Positions 38,647 to 48,275 of a stretch of 64,000 nt of DNA are shown in pieces. The notes under the pieces are model-generated. The model saw only the letters and a list, made by a program, of their open reading frames with translations. It did not search any database and had not been told where the DNA came from. The stretch comes from Acidobacteriota bacterium (GTDB taxonomy: Bacteria; Acidobacteriota; Vicinamibacteria; Vicinamibacterales; CAVVIG01): positions 1-64,000 of the forward strand of contig QHWB01000069.1 in assembly GCA_003222395.1 (NCBI GenBank). Direction: 5' to 3'. Every line of letters begins with the position of its first letter. The first letter of the stretch is position 1. A program made the position numbers and the translations under genes.

Positions 38647-38648
38647 CG

Positions 38649-41243
38649 ATGCGAAGAACGACGCTCTTCTGGTTGGACGATCTGCGGCGCGACATCTCTT
38701 ATGCGGCGCGCGGCCTCGCCCGCAATCCCGGGTTCGCCATAGCTGCCGTGGTCACGCTCGCGCTCGGCATCGGCGCCACGACGGCCGTCTTCAGCGTCGT
38801 CAACGCCGTCCTGCTGCGTCCGCTGCCGTACCCGGACAGCGATCGGCTGGTCCGGATCGTCGAACGGTTGCCGGCGCGCAGTGCGAACACTCCGCCCGGG
38901 CGCAGGACGGCCATGACGTGGACCGAATTCAGCGAATGGCGCGCCCGTACGACCACGCTGTCGGCCATGGCGTACGCGCTGACGCCGCCGATCACCTTGA
39001 TGCCAACCTCCGCGGGATCGGCGCGTTTGACCGGCGCGCTCGTGTCCTCCAATACGTTCGGCATGCTCGGCGGCCGCACGTTGCTCGGCCGCACGCTCGA
39101 CGCGCGCGACGACGCGGCGGGTTCCAGCGTCGTCGTCCTCAGCGCCGGCGCGTGGCGCCGGTACTTCCAGGCCGACCCCGGCATCGTCGGACGCGCGGTC
39201 GCGCTGAAGACGCTCGGTCCGGAAGCCGGATTTCTCGACGGCACGCCGCTCAGGGTCGTCGGCGTTATGCATCCGAGCTTCGACTTCCCGTCACCGCTCG
39301 TCGATTTCTGGGCGCCGATTTCCGAAGGCTCTCCGGCACGCCGAGCGCTCGCCGGCGGCGTCATCGCGCGCCTGCGCGATGGCGTGTCGATCCAGGCCGC
39401 GACGGACGAAGCCAATGCCATCGGCGAGGGGCTGCGACCCAAACCGACGTCGGGGCCGCTCTCGCAGCCGCTGCCTCCGGGCGTGCGACGCTTCGACGCT
39501 GAGAGGGTGAAAGAACAACTGGTCGGGCCGAGCCGGCCCGCGCTTCGCGTGCTCGCCATCGCTGTCGGCACCCTCCTGCTGATCGTCTGCGCGAACGTCG
39601 CCAACCTCCTGCTCGCGCGAGGGACGACGCGTGAGCGCGAGATCGCGGTCCGCCTCGCCGTCGGCGCCAGCCGCGGACGCGTCCTGCGACAGCTGATCGC
39701 GGAGAGCTTCGTACTTGCCGTTGTCGGTGGCCTCCTCGGTGCGGTACTCGCGATCGGCGGTGTCGCGCTCGTGCGCGAGTTCGGGTCACCGCACGCGCAG
39801 GGTGCCTTTCAAATCTCGTTCGGCGGCGCGATGCTGCCGCGGCTGCACGAGATCGTCGTCGACGGCCGCGTGCTTGGCCTCGCGATCACCCTGGCGCTAG
39901 TTACGGCCCTGTTAGTCGGCATGGTGCCGGCGTTCAAGCTGTCGCGCATGGATCGCTTGCGTGTGCTCAGTTATCGAGGCGCCGGCGGACAGGGCGGTGC
40001 GACGCGCGGCGACATGCGCCTGCGCGACGTGCTGGTCGTCGGTCAACTGGCGATGGCGACGATGCTGCTCGTCGGCGCCGCTCTGCTGATCAACAGCTTC
40101 AGCCGGCTGTCGCGTGTGGAGCCAGGCTGGAATGCGTCAGGCGTCCTCACCTTCTATCTCGTCATGCCGCAGGACTATTCGACGGCTCGGAAAGCCGAGC
40201 TGATCGAGCGCGTGATCAACGAACTGCGCGCATTGCCGGGCGTTCAGAGCGCGGGCTTCACGTACGCAGGGCCGCTGCTGGGCCTCGTCGATCAATTCGG
40301 CACGTTCGTCCCGCAAGGACGCACGCCGGACGAGATGCGCGGCAACCCGGACAATCCGCAAATCCGCGCGGTCAGTCACGACTACCTGCAAGCGATGGGC
40401 GTGCGACTGATCGCAGGACGATGGTTCGACGCGCGCGACGATGCCGCCGCGCCCCCGGTCATCATCGTCAACCGTCTCGTAGTGCAACGGTTGTTCGGCA
40501 ACGAGAACCCGGTGGGACGACTCGTGCACCTGGACGGTCGAATGGAGTTCGCCCCGCAGCAGATCGTCGGGGTCGTCGAAGACATGCGGCAGGCCCGGCT
40601 CGATCTAGAACCGGCGCCACAGATGTTCGTCGACTACCGCCAAGTACTCGCGCTGACGCAGGCGCGCAAGATGCCGACCGCGGCCCAGGAGCGGCTCGCA
40701 TTCGGGTTTCTCTCGTTCGTCGTCCGCACGGCAGGCGAGCCCGCCGAGTTGATGCCGGTCGTGCGATCGCTCGTCGCCCGTGTCGCCCCCTCAGCGGGCA
40801 TCGACGTGATGCTGCCGATGGAGCAGATCGTCGCGTCGTCGCTCACACGGCAGCGTTTCTATGCGCTGATGCTCGGCATCTTCGCCGCGATCGCCGCGGC
40901 GCTTGGCGCGATCGGGACGTATGGCGTGCTTGCCTATGCCGTCGCTCGTCGAACGAACGAGATCGGCGTCCGCATGGCACTGGGCGCGCAACGTGGCGAC
41001 GTGCTGCGACTGGTGCTTCGCCGCGGCGTCATCCTCGCGGTCATCGGCATCGTTCTCGGCCTCGCAGGCGCGGCCGGGTTGTCGCGCTCGCTCACCGCCA
41101 TGCTGTACGGCCTCACGCCGCTCGATCCGACGACGTACGTCGCGGTCACCAGCCTCTTCGCGATCGTCACCGCGCTCGCGTCGTACATGCCCGCGCGGCG
41201 AGCCGCCAAGGTCGATCCGATGGATGCAATCCGATGTGAATAG
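38649..41243 (+). CDS. ADOP-family permease (FtsX/MacB-like), intact
   Basis: The 864-residue protein starts with the ADOP signature (DISYAARGLARNPGFAIAAV, LALGIGATTAVFSVVNAVLL, RPLPYPDSDRL). Its architecture is TM1, MacB-type periplasmic domain, three helices (VLAIAVGTLLLIVCANVANL, LLARGTTREREIAVRLAVGA), a second periplasmic domain, and three terminal helices ending PARRAAKVDPMDAIRCE. ADOPs are duplicated permeases without a cognate ATPase gene. MacB relatives couple ATP use in the cytoplasm to periplasmic export of peptides or lipoproteins. No ribosome site is evident because an operator-like palindrome abuts the ATG. Confidence 0.92.
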   Translation: MRRTTLFWLDDLRRDISYAARGLARNPGFAIAAVVTLALGIGATTAVFSVVNAVLLRPLPYPDSDRLVRIVERLPARSANTPPGRRTAMTWTEFSEWRARTTTLSAMAYALTPPITLMPTSAGSARLTGALVSSNTFGMLGGRTLLGRTLDARDDAAGSSVVVLSAGAWRRYFQADPGIVGRAVALKTLGPEAGFLDGTPLRVVGVMHPSFDFPSPLVDFWAPISEGSPARRALAGGVIARLRDGVSIQAATDEANAIGEGLRPKPTSGPLSQPLPPGVRRFDAERVKEQLVGPSRPALRVLAIAVGTLLLIVCANVANLLLARGTTREREIAVRLAVGASRGRVLRQLIAESFVLAVVGGLLGAVLAIGGVALVREFGSPHAQGAFQISFGGAMLPRLHEIVVDGRVLGLAITLALVTALLVGMVPAFKLSRMDRLRVLSYRGAGGQGGATRGDMRLRDVLVVGQLAMATMLLVGAALLINSFSRLSRVEPGWNASGVLTFYLVMPQDYSTARKAELIERVINELRALPGVQSAGFTYAGPLLGLVDQFGTFVPQGRTPDEMRGNPDNPQIRAVSHDYLQAMGVRLIAGRWFDARDDAAAPPVIIVNRLVVQRLFGNENPVGRLVHLDGRMEFAPQQIVGVVEDMRQARLDLEPAPQMFVDYRQVLALTQARKMPTAAQERLAFGFLSFVVRTAGEPAELMPVVRSLVARVAPSAGIDVMLPMEQIVASSLTRQRFYALMLGIFAAIAAALGAIGTYGVLAYAVARRTNEIGVRMALGAQRGDVLRLVLRRGVILAVIGIVLGLAGAAGLSRSLTAMLYGLTPLDPTTYVAVTSLFAIVTALASYMPARRAAKVDPMDAIRCE

Positions 41244-41436
41244 CACGTTTGGCGCGACCGCCGGCGCCGCGTGCGACTCCACTCCCTCGCATCCTTTGCA
41301 AGAAGATCGAGGATTTGCGCCAGCTAGGCGCGTTCATGGTCCGCACCGGCGGGTTGGTTTGCCGTCACCGATCCGGATGTGAGCTCATTGCCGCGGATCT
41401 GTGAGGTCTATGCGATTGTTGACGCCCCCAAGTGCC

Positions 41437-44400
41437 TCAATCGTGCCGGAGCGCAACGGCTGGATCGAGCTTGGCCGCGCGCTGAGCGGGTATCAGCGTC
41501 GAGATAAGCGCAACTATTACGAGAATCACGGTGATACTCGCCAGCGTTGCCGGGTCATGCGGGCCGGTTCCGGCAAGCATCGATCGGACGAACCGTCCCA
41601 CGCCGACAGCCGCAGCCATTCCGAACGTCACACCGACGATCAGTGCGGGCAGGGTGCGCCGCACGAACATCCACGTGACGCTTGATGTCCGTGCGCCGAG
41701 CGCCATGCGAATCCCAATTTCCCTCGTTCGCTGCGTCACTGCGTAGGCGGTAACGGCGTGCAAGCCGATGGCCGCGAGCAACAACGCGATCAGCGCGAAA
41801 GTCGAGAACATGGTGGCGAACGCCTCATTGGCAAATCGGGTTCCTGCGACAAACTGATCGAGCGTTGTGACGCTCGCCAGCGGGAGCTCGGCGGCGATTG
41901 ACGACAGGGTGTTTCGGAGGGTTGAAGCAACTTGGACGCGAGTGCGCGCGGATCGCGCCATGATGATCATCTGCGACGTAGGACTCGAACGATACGGAAC
42001 ATAGACGACCGGATCGAAGTCCCGTGCGTAATGTTGACGGACCATTGGCGACACACCGACAATCGTCAGCCACGTCTGCTTGTCGCTCCGGCTACGCGGA
42101 TTGGTCACCTTGATCCGGTGTCCGAGCGGATTGACGCCGCGCATGTACATCGAGACGAACCGCTCGTTGACGATCACCGTCTCGTGGCCGGGGCTGCCGT
42201 CGTCGCGCGTAAAGGGTCGTCCCTGCTGAAGCTTCAGTCGAAGTGTGTCGAAGTAGCGTGGACCGATCATGACGTACGAGGCCGTAACCGGTGCAACCAT
42301 CCGGGTCGCGGCGCCTTCGAGTTCCACGAGCCACAGAGGCGCGTCGTAGAACGGGTACACCGACGCGAGCGAGGCCACCTCGACATCTGGTGAGGTCGCG
42401 AGTCGATCTTCGAGGGCGCGATAGACGACCAGCTGTTGCTCGGGCGTCCTGTAGCGCTGTGGGGGAAGGTCGACGCTGGCGAGGACGACATCGGACGTGT
42501 CGACAATCGAGTCGGCGCGGTACACGGCCGCGAGTGTCTTCGCCAGCAAGCCGGCGCCGGCGAGAAGCGCGAGCGTGAGCGTGAACTCGACGACCAACAA
42601 TCCATTTGTCCAGAACCGCGGTTGGTCAGATGTGGGTGTCTGCCTCGAGATGACAATCGCCGGACCGACGCCGAACAGGAATGCGCAGGCGACAATGACT
42701 GCGAACAGGTAGCCGAAGACCTCGCGATGAATCGCGAAGTTGTACCAGTAGGGCCAATTCGCGAGGGGCAGAGAAACGACCCATACGTGAACACCTGTCA
42801 CGCCGACAACAAGCCCCAGCGCACCGGCGGCGACCGCTAGGATCGAGTGCTCGACGAGCAGCTGGCGGGTCAGCTGCCATCGCGTCGCGCCAATCGATCT
42901 GCGAATAGCGATCTCGTTCGCGCGTCGCGCGCCTCGGGCCGACAAGAGGTTGGCGACGTTGGCGCAGCCGATGATCAACACGAACGAGACGGCAAGGAGC
43001 ATCGCGTCCCACGGGTTTGCGATCGAAAACTCTTCGGCGTAACCCCTGACAGCCGGACGGGTATCTCGGTTTGTGAGGGGATAGGCGCGCGACAGCGCGT
43101 CGCCGATTCCTGCCAAGTCGGCCCGCGCCTGTTCGACGGATACGCCATCTTTCAAGCGGCCGACGACCTGCAGCGTGCGCGTGTCGCGGCTTTCAGTCAG
43201 CAGATCCGGGGCGGTCGCCAGCGGCATCCACAGGTCGTGGACGAGCGGAAACCGGAACCCGGGTCGCATGACACCGATGACGGTCATGTCGATGCCGTTC
43301 GCACGAATCGTCTTGCCCACGATTGCGGGATCGCCGCCGTAGCGCGCCTTCCAGAGGCCGCCCCCGAGGATCACAATAGGGGCAGCGCCAGGCTGATCGT
43401 CAAATTGCGAGAAATCGCGCCCGAGGATGGGCCGGTCTCCGATCAGCTGAAATGTTTCGGCCGAAATATAGGCACTCGTCGCGCGTTCAGGAAGTAGGCC
43501 GCGGTCGGTGAGATTGATGCCGACACCACGATACGCAACCATCTGCGTCACGGTGCGAGTCTGCGACCTCCAATCTTGGAAATCGGCGTACGACACGCCG
43601 AACGGATGTCCCGACCGATCCGCACTCGCCAACACAATCGCGCGTTCTTCGTCCGGGATCCTCGGCCGTCCCCCCATCCCGTTGACGATCGTGAACATCG
43701 TGACGTTTGCGCCAATCGCGAGCGCCATGGTCGACACCACGAGCAGGCTAAACGCGCGCTCACGACAGAGCAGCCGAAACGCGTACCGCGCGTCGCCCAG
43801 TGTGCCCTGCACCAGGGGCTGCCTCTCTGGGTTTACTAGTTGGGATGGGACGTCCGCGTCGACGTTCGATGTACCGATCAGGTCGAGGATCACGGCTGCC
43901 TCGTCGGCCGCTTCACCTGTCGGGCTGGCGATCGTCCATCGCTGCCGACTGAATCGGCCGATGGTCAATTCGAATGCTCCGACCGGTATCAGCAGAAGCA
44001 GTGGTGGGATTCGTAGGCACCCGTACGCGAACGCGTATGCGCCGATGGCATAGATCGGCCATCGAGTCTTCAGTCTCGCGTGACCGGGGCGATAGGCACG
44101 CGTGAACGGGAGAAAATCAATCGTCAGCACGATGACGTCGGCGAGCGCAACGATCAACAAGACCGTTCGTGCCGCGTGAGCCCAGCCGCCGATGGCAAAG
44201 GCCATGGCACCAAGAGCGGGCGCGACCAGGGCGGCGATCGCGGCGCGCACGCCGCGCGCGTATGAATCGAAACGAGCTGGTGCGTTGACGTTAAACGTCC
44301 ACGCCGACGGCAATTCGCTCGGCACGAAGAACGCGGCCCGAAGGCCGATGATGGCCCAAAAGGCCAGCATTAACGGTGCAGCCAGAAAGCTAGCAAGCGA

Positions 44401-45519
44401 TCCGACTCCCTGACGAGCAAGGCTGACCGCGATCAGTGCGACGCCAATCCCGGCGTTCATCGCAATCGGCGCCTGTTGTGCCCGGTTTCTGACAATCGTG
44501 GTCAGGATGAAGTCGGACACCGCATGGGCGAGGCGATCGCCGCGGCACAACGCACGCGCAATCGCCCGGCTGACCGTGGCTTTTCCAAGCGGGCCGACAG
44601 TAGCCAAGGGCGTCAGCGCACGTCGCATCTGCAGATGGATCGCCAGCACTGAAGTCACGAATGCTCCCGACACGGCGGCCGGCACCAGCAGGCTGGCGCC
44701 TCGACTGATCGCGATCACCTCAGCCCAGTGTCCTCGTGGCGAGGCTCGAAGGACCTCGAACCACGCGATGAACCACGTGATGGGCGGAATCGTCATCTGC
44801 GCCACCGCGAGACGTCCTTGCCTGTGAGGTGACGCGAACGCGGTCACGACAAGCTCGAGAATCGCGACGACGAGCAGGAACTGGAACCCCGATCCGAGTA
44901 GTGCGGCGAGCCGTGCGCCGCCGAGCATCACGACGAGACTTCGTGCGATCACCACGATACAGAACGCGACGATGGCTGCGCACGTGGTCACGACGAGGCA
45001 GGCGAAGAAGTTCACTATGAACACGCGCCATCCGGCGCGATCGGCCGTTCCGAGTGCGAACAGCAACGAGTTGAGGATCCCGATCCCGAGCGAGCTGCCG
45101 AGCAGCAGCGCGCCGAGAGCGGCGAGCTTCGCGGTCATGATCGTCGACGCGCGCAGCGGTAACGGACCGAGGACCATTGCGTCCCGTCGGTCGAACGTCA
45201 GTGCGTCCCACGCGTACGCCGCAACCAGGCCGACGGTGATCATGGAATACGCGATCAGCAATCCGACCGCTGCCTCGGTCGCATCGTCGAACGCCAACCC
45301 CCGCACGGCATTCAAACGGATGATCACGGCGGCCGGTACCTGCATCCGTCCGCTGTAGGCGAGCGGCTGGTACTGCCCGAAGCCCTTCGGGAACAGGAGC
45401 AGGCACGGCGTAATCACAAATGCGAGGACGCCGAAGATCGCCTGACGGAGCTGAACGTCCGAGGTGACCGTCTCACTCGTGAAGAACTGCGCGAAAAACG
45501 TCCGGAAGAGCGTCTTCAT
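41437..45519 (-). CDS. Fusion of an ABC-2-type permease with an ADOP (FtsX/MacB-like) permease, 1360 residues
   Basis: One uninterrupted frame holds two membrane proteins. Residues 1 to about 545 are an ABC-2-type permease (MKTLFRTFFAQFF, LIAYSMITVGLVAAYAWDAL, DRRDAMVLGPLPLRASTIMT, more than ten hydrophobic segments). A short linker (VNPERQPLVQGTLGDARYA) leads into a full ADOP: LVVSTMALAIGANVTMFTIV, a MacB-like periplasmic domain, VLIIGCANVANLLSARGARR, a second periplasmic domain, and a terminal set ending PAQRAAKLDPAVALRHD. Its ATG overlaps the ATPase stop by four bases, so the cognate ATPase is coupled. Normal ADOPs are about 800-870 residues and orphan. The start at 45519 is preferred over 45552 because of this overlap. 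Confidence 0.9.
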   Translation of the reverse strand: MKTLFRTFFAQFFTSETVTSDVQLRQAIFGVLAFVITPCLLLFPKGFGQYQPLAYSGRMQVPAAVIIRLNAVRGLAFDDATEAAVGLLIAYSMITVGLVAAYAWDALTFDRRDAMVLGPLPLRASTIMTAKLAALGALLLGSSLGIGILNSLLFALGTADRAGWRVFIVNFFACLVVTTCAAIVAFCIVVIARSLVVMLGGARLAALLGSGFQFLLVVAILELVVTAFASPHRQGRLAVAQMTIPPITWFIAWFEVLRASPRGHWAEVIAISRGASLLVPAAVSGAFVTSVLAIHLQMRRALTPLATVGPLGKATVSRAIARALCRGDRLAHAVSDFILTTIVRNRAQQAPIAMNAGIGVALIAVSLARQGVGSLASFLAAPLMLAFWAIIGLRAAFFVPSELPSAWTFNVNAPARFDSYARGVRAAIAALVAPALGAMAFAIGGWAHAARTVLLIVALADVIVLTIDFLPFTRAYRPGHARLKTRWPIYAIGAYAFAYGCLRIPPLLLLIPVGAFELTIGRFSRQRWTIASPTGEAADEAAVILDLIGTSNVDADVPSQLVNPERQPLVQGTLGDARYAFRLLCRERAFSLLVVSTMALAIGANVTMFTIVNGMGGRPRIPDEERAIVLASADRSGHPFGVSYADFQDWRSQTRTVTQMVAYRGVGINLTDRGLLPERATSAYISAETFQLIGDRPILGRDFSQFDDQPGAAPIVILGGGLWKARYGGDPAIVGKTIRANGIDMTVIGVMRPGFRFPLVHDLWMPLATAPDLLTESRDTRTLQVVGRLKDGVSVEQARADLAGIGDALSRAYPLTNRDTRPAVRGYAEEFSIANPWDAMLLAVSFVLIIGCANVANLLSARGARRANEIAIRRSIGATRWQLTRQLLVEHSILAVAAGALGLVVGVTGVHVWVVSLPLANWPYWYNFAIHREVFGYLFAVIVACAFLFGVGPAIVISRQTPTSDQPRFWTNGLLVVEFTLTLALLAGAGLLAKTLAAVYRADSIVDTSDVVLASVDLPPQRYRTPEQQLVVYRALEDRLATSPDVEVASLASVYPFYDAPLWLVELEGAATRMVAPVTASYVMIGPRYFDTLRLKLQQGRPFTRDDGSPGHETVIVNERFVSMYMRGVNPLGHRIKVTNPRSRSDKQTWLTIVGVSPMVRQHYARDFDPVVYVPYRSSPTSQMIIMARSARTRVQVASTLRNTLSSIAAELPLASVTTLDQFVAGTRFANEAFATMFSTFALIALLLAAIGLHAVTAYAVTQRTREIGIRMALGARTSSVTWMFVRRTLPALIVGVTFGMAAAVGVGRFVRSMLAGTGPHDPATLASITVILVIVALISTLIPAQRAAKLDPAVALRHD

Positions 45520-46280
45520 GACCCCATGACCTCGACCAGACCTCGGGCGCACCCAGTGACGTTTTCTTCGCGGACAAGACTGGCGAACACCGCGTCGAGC
45601 GACGGGAGTTGGAGCGTCGAGCGCAGCTGTGGCACAGAATCGTGACCGACGACGACGCCGTCCTTCAGAATCACGACTCGCGAGCAGACCTGTTCGACGA
45701 CCTCCAATACATGCGAGCTAAAGACGACGATCTTTCCTTCGTCTGCGAGCGCCTTGACGAAGGCTTTCAGAATTCGGGCGGCGCTGACGTCCAGTCCGGA
45801 AAATGGTTCGTCGAGCACGACCACTTGCGGATTGTGCAGGACGGCAGCTGAAATCAGAATCTTTTGGCGCGTGCCTTTGGAGTACGACGACAACGTCTGA
45901 TAGCGGTCGTCGTAAATGTCCAGCAGCTGCAGGAAACGATCGATCTTGGCGTTCAGCGCGCCTTCGTCGATGTTGCGAAGACGCCCCACGAGGCGCAAGT
46001 ACTCAGGACCGGTGAGGTAGGAGTACAGGTGAGGTTCTTCAGGTACGTAGCCGATTTTCGCTTTGTACTTTGGGAGGTCCGCAAATATATCGGTTCCGTT
46101 AACGGTGACGTCGCCGGCCGACGGATGCAGCAGGCCAGTCAGAATCTTGACAGTCGTGCTCTTGCCGCTACCATTGGGTCCGAGCAAGCCCAACACTTCG
46201 CCAGGCCGAGCCTGAAATGACACGTCGCGAGGTGCGGTTAGAGCACCGTAATGCTTTGTGAGACTCTCGGCAACAAGCAT
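45516..46280 (-). CDS. ABC transporter ATP-binding protein, partner of the fused permease
   Basis: The 254-residue ATPase starts MLVAESLTKHYGALTAPRDV. It has Walker A GPNGSGKSTT, Q-loop YVPEEPHLYSY, a signature motif degenerate to LSSYSKGTRQKI, Walker B VVVLDEPFSGLD and the switch His in FSSHVLE. This set belongs to the drug/lipid exporter (CcmA-like) ATPases that pair with ABC-2 permeases. I chose the ATG at 46280 since the domain starts at once; the 17 residues upstream in frame look random. No strong ribosome site is seen. Confidence 0.9.
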   Translation of the reverse strand: MLVAESLTKHYGALTAPRDVSFQARPGEVLGLLGPNGSGKSTTVKILTGLLHPSAGDVTVNGTDIFADLPKYKAKIGYVPEEPHLYSYLTGPEYLRLVGRLRNIDEGALNAKIDRFLQLLDIYDDRYQTLSSYSKGTRQKILISAAVLHNPQVVVLDEPFSGLDVSAARILKAFVKALADEGKIVVFSSHVLEVVEQVCSRVVILKDGVVVGHDSVPQLRSTLQLPSLDAVFASLVREENVTGCARGLVEVMGS

Positions 46281-46542
46281 GGAATATTGGACACCGCGTG
46301 ACCGCTCCCAGGTCGAATTCGAGCGATGCAAAGCAGCTGTGGCTTCTGGCGGGCGCGGAAACCCCGTGAAGGCATTGCAGGCCGTTGCCCTAACGAGTAG
46401 TCGCTAGGTGATCAAGTCCACCAGACCGACGATCCCGTAACTTCTAGCGCCAAGTGGATCGTCCCGTTAATGCATCACAATTCAACGACTCTGCTGATGG
46501 TGGTGGCGTATCGTCTGTCGAAAACGAGCCGTCCGACCTGGA

Positions 46543-46725
46543 TTAATTGGTCCTCAACGCGACGATGGGATCGACGCGAGCGGCGTGCCGCGCCGGAAGC
46601 CAGAGGCCGATCACGGCCGCGAACGTGAGCGCAACGGGGACAAGCGCGTAGGTGATCGGATCGTGGACCGTGACACCGAATAAAAACGACCTGAGAACCC
46701 TACCGAATGCCGCCGCCGCTGCCAT
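46543..46725 (-). pseudogene. ADOP permease, last ~60 residues
   Basis: GRVLRSFLFGVTVHDPITYA and the helix ALTFAAVIGLWL lead to PARHAARVDPIVALRTN, the invariant ADOP C-terminus. The sequence breaks off near 46725, where a recombinase fragment begins on the other strand. No promoter or start belongs to it. Confidence 0.8.
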
Positions 46726-46751
46726 AGGGTGTGGGTCACAAGAACGCACCT

Positions 46752-46858
46752 GTGACCCATCTCAGAAGGATGATGCTGGAAGAACTCCAGCGTCGGAACT
46801 ACGCGCCGAATGCGATTCACGCGTACCTACATTCGGTTGAAGTTGAACAGTTCGCTAG
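46752..46858 (+). pseudogene. Tyrosine recombinase, N-terminal core-binding fragment
   Basis: From the GTG at 46752, THLRRMMLEELQRRNYAPNA and IHAYLHSVEVEQFARPL match the SAM-like core-binding domain of XerC/D-type recombinases, including those near IS91-like elements. It ends after about 35 codons, so neither catalytic domain nor attachment site is left. The ADOP fragment on its left was probably cut by the same event. Confidence 0.6.
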
Positions 46859-47253
46859 ACCACTTCGCAGTGAAGACATCACCGCGGCCGTTTGCGTGGA
46901 TGGTGAGCGCTTCGAAGGCTTGACGTCCAGACGGTTGCGATGCTTGACTTGCGGGGCATGCGCTTTGCTCTTAATGGGACCGTCAGGATGAGATCGCGGC
47001 GACGCGTCCGGACCGACCTCGTGCAGACGAATGAGAAGCGCTCGTTCGCCGAGCATTCCGCTTCCGCGCACGCTGTCAGCGTCGTCCGGCGCCAAGCGAT
47101 GAGAACTGACGTGCAGAACCTGGCGAACCGAAGCACTGAGCTGCAGCGATCCGCGCACTCTCCCGCGCGTTCCTTCGCGGACGCGACTCACCGAGCGGCT
47201 CGGATTCACGCCGTCGAACGCTGCCGCTGGCAAAACCCCTTAGGAGTACGCAC
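46859..47253. other. Non-coding or decayed stretch before the aquaporin gene
   Basis: No frame on either strand gives a recognisable protein. The last bases hold the ribosome site (TTAGGAG) of the next gene. A promoter could not be picked out. Confidence 0.35.
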
Positions 47254-47967
47254 ATGAACAAGTATCTGACCGAACTCATCGGCACGTTCTTCCTTGTCCT
47301 TACGATTGGGCTGTCAGTGTTGGGCGGCACCCCGATGGCGCCGCTCGCCATCGGCGCTGTGCTCATGGTGATGGTGTACATGGGCGGGCACGTCTCCGGA
47401 GGGCACTACAACCCAGCCGTCTCGCTGGCTGTCCTGATGCGGGGCAAGCTCCAGCCTCGCGACGTCGCGCCCTATATGACCATGCAGGTTCTGGGCGCCG
47501 TTGCCGCCGCAATTGTGGTCTACGTAGTACTCGGGCGGACCTTCGCGCCCGCGCCGGGACAGGGAGCCTCCGCGGTTGGCGCTCTTCTCATCGAGGTGCT
47601 GTACACGACCGCCCTCTGCCTAGTCGTCCTCCACAGCGCGACCGCACCGCAGACGACGGGCAATTCGTTCTACGGTCTAGCGATCGGGTTCACCGTGGCC
47701 GCCGGCGCCTTTGCCGGGGGGCCGATCTCGGGTGGAGCTTTCAACCCGGCCGTTGGCATCGGGCCGATTCTCGTCTCGGCGGTGCTCGACCACGGCTCGC
47801 TGGCCAACCTATGGCTCTACCTGCTGGGGCCGTTCGTCGGCGGCGCGCTCGCAGCCGCGGTGTACCGTGTGCAACAGCCTGCGGAGGCCACGCCGCAGGA
47901 GGCGCTGGCGGCTCGCGCCGATTTAGGCGAGGCGGTACCGAGTTCGCGCCGGAGGACACCAGCGTAG
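47254..47967 (+). CDS. MIP-family channel (aquaporin/glycerol facilitator)
   Basis: The 237-residue protein has six membrane helices plus the two half-helices with NPA boxes (GGHYNPAVSLAVLMRGKL and GGAFNPAVGIGPI). It starts MNKYLTELIGTFFLVLTIGL, the usual TE-GTF motif of helix 1. Where aquaporins keep the selectivity-filter Arg right after the second NPA, this protein has Gly (NPAVG), which suggests a wider or different selectivity. The ~25 last residues (Ala/Glu-rich, then RRRTPA) are a cytoplasmic tail. TAGGAG lies 7 bases before the ATG. Confidence 0.9.
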   Translation: MNKYLTELIGTFFLVLTIGLSVLGGTPMAPLAIGAVLMVMVYMGGHVSGGHYNPAVSLAVLMRGKLQPRDVAPYMTMQVLGAVAAAIVVYVVLGRTFAPAPGQGASAVGALLIEVLYTTALCLVVLHSATAPQTTGNSFYGLAIGFTVAAGAFAGGPISGGAFNPAVGIGPILVSAVLDHGSLANLWLYLLGPFVGGALAAAVYRVQQPAEATPQEALAARADLGEAVPSSRRRTPA

Positions 47968-48275
47968 AGACCTCAAACGACGCTGCCGCGCGGATCACAA
48001 CCAGCCCCACCGCCGGCTGCACGACGGCGGCGCAATGGAACCGTGTGATTCGAGCGGAGCGTCGCGCTGCGGATCCTGCGGCGCAGAAATGAGGAACGGC
48101 GCGCGCGGCACTCGCGCGCGACATGTGTCGCTCCTCCGCGCCGTCCGCGATCTTCCCGTATTGAGGCTGGCCGCCTGGGCCTCCACCCTTCAGGGATGTT
48201 TTGGTCGACCGTTATCTTGGTACCGCCGAGCCGTTCGTATGGCCGGTCATGAAGTAGTTGCGCGCGTCGTTGACG
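47968..48275. other. Stretch without a gene
   Basis: It is very GC-rich with short inverted GC repeats (for example CCACCGCCGGC and GGCGCGCGCGGC). No coding signal. The ADOP remnant begins at its right end. Confidence 0.3.
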
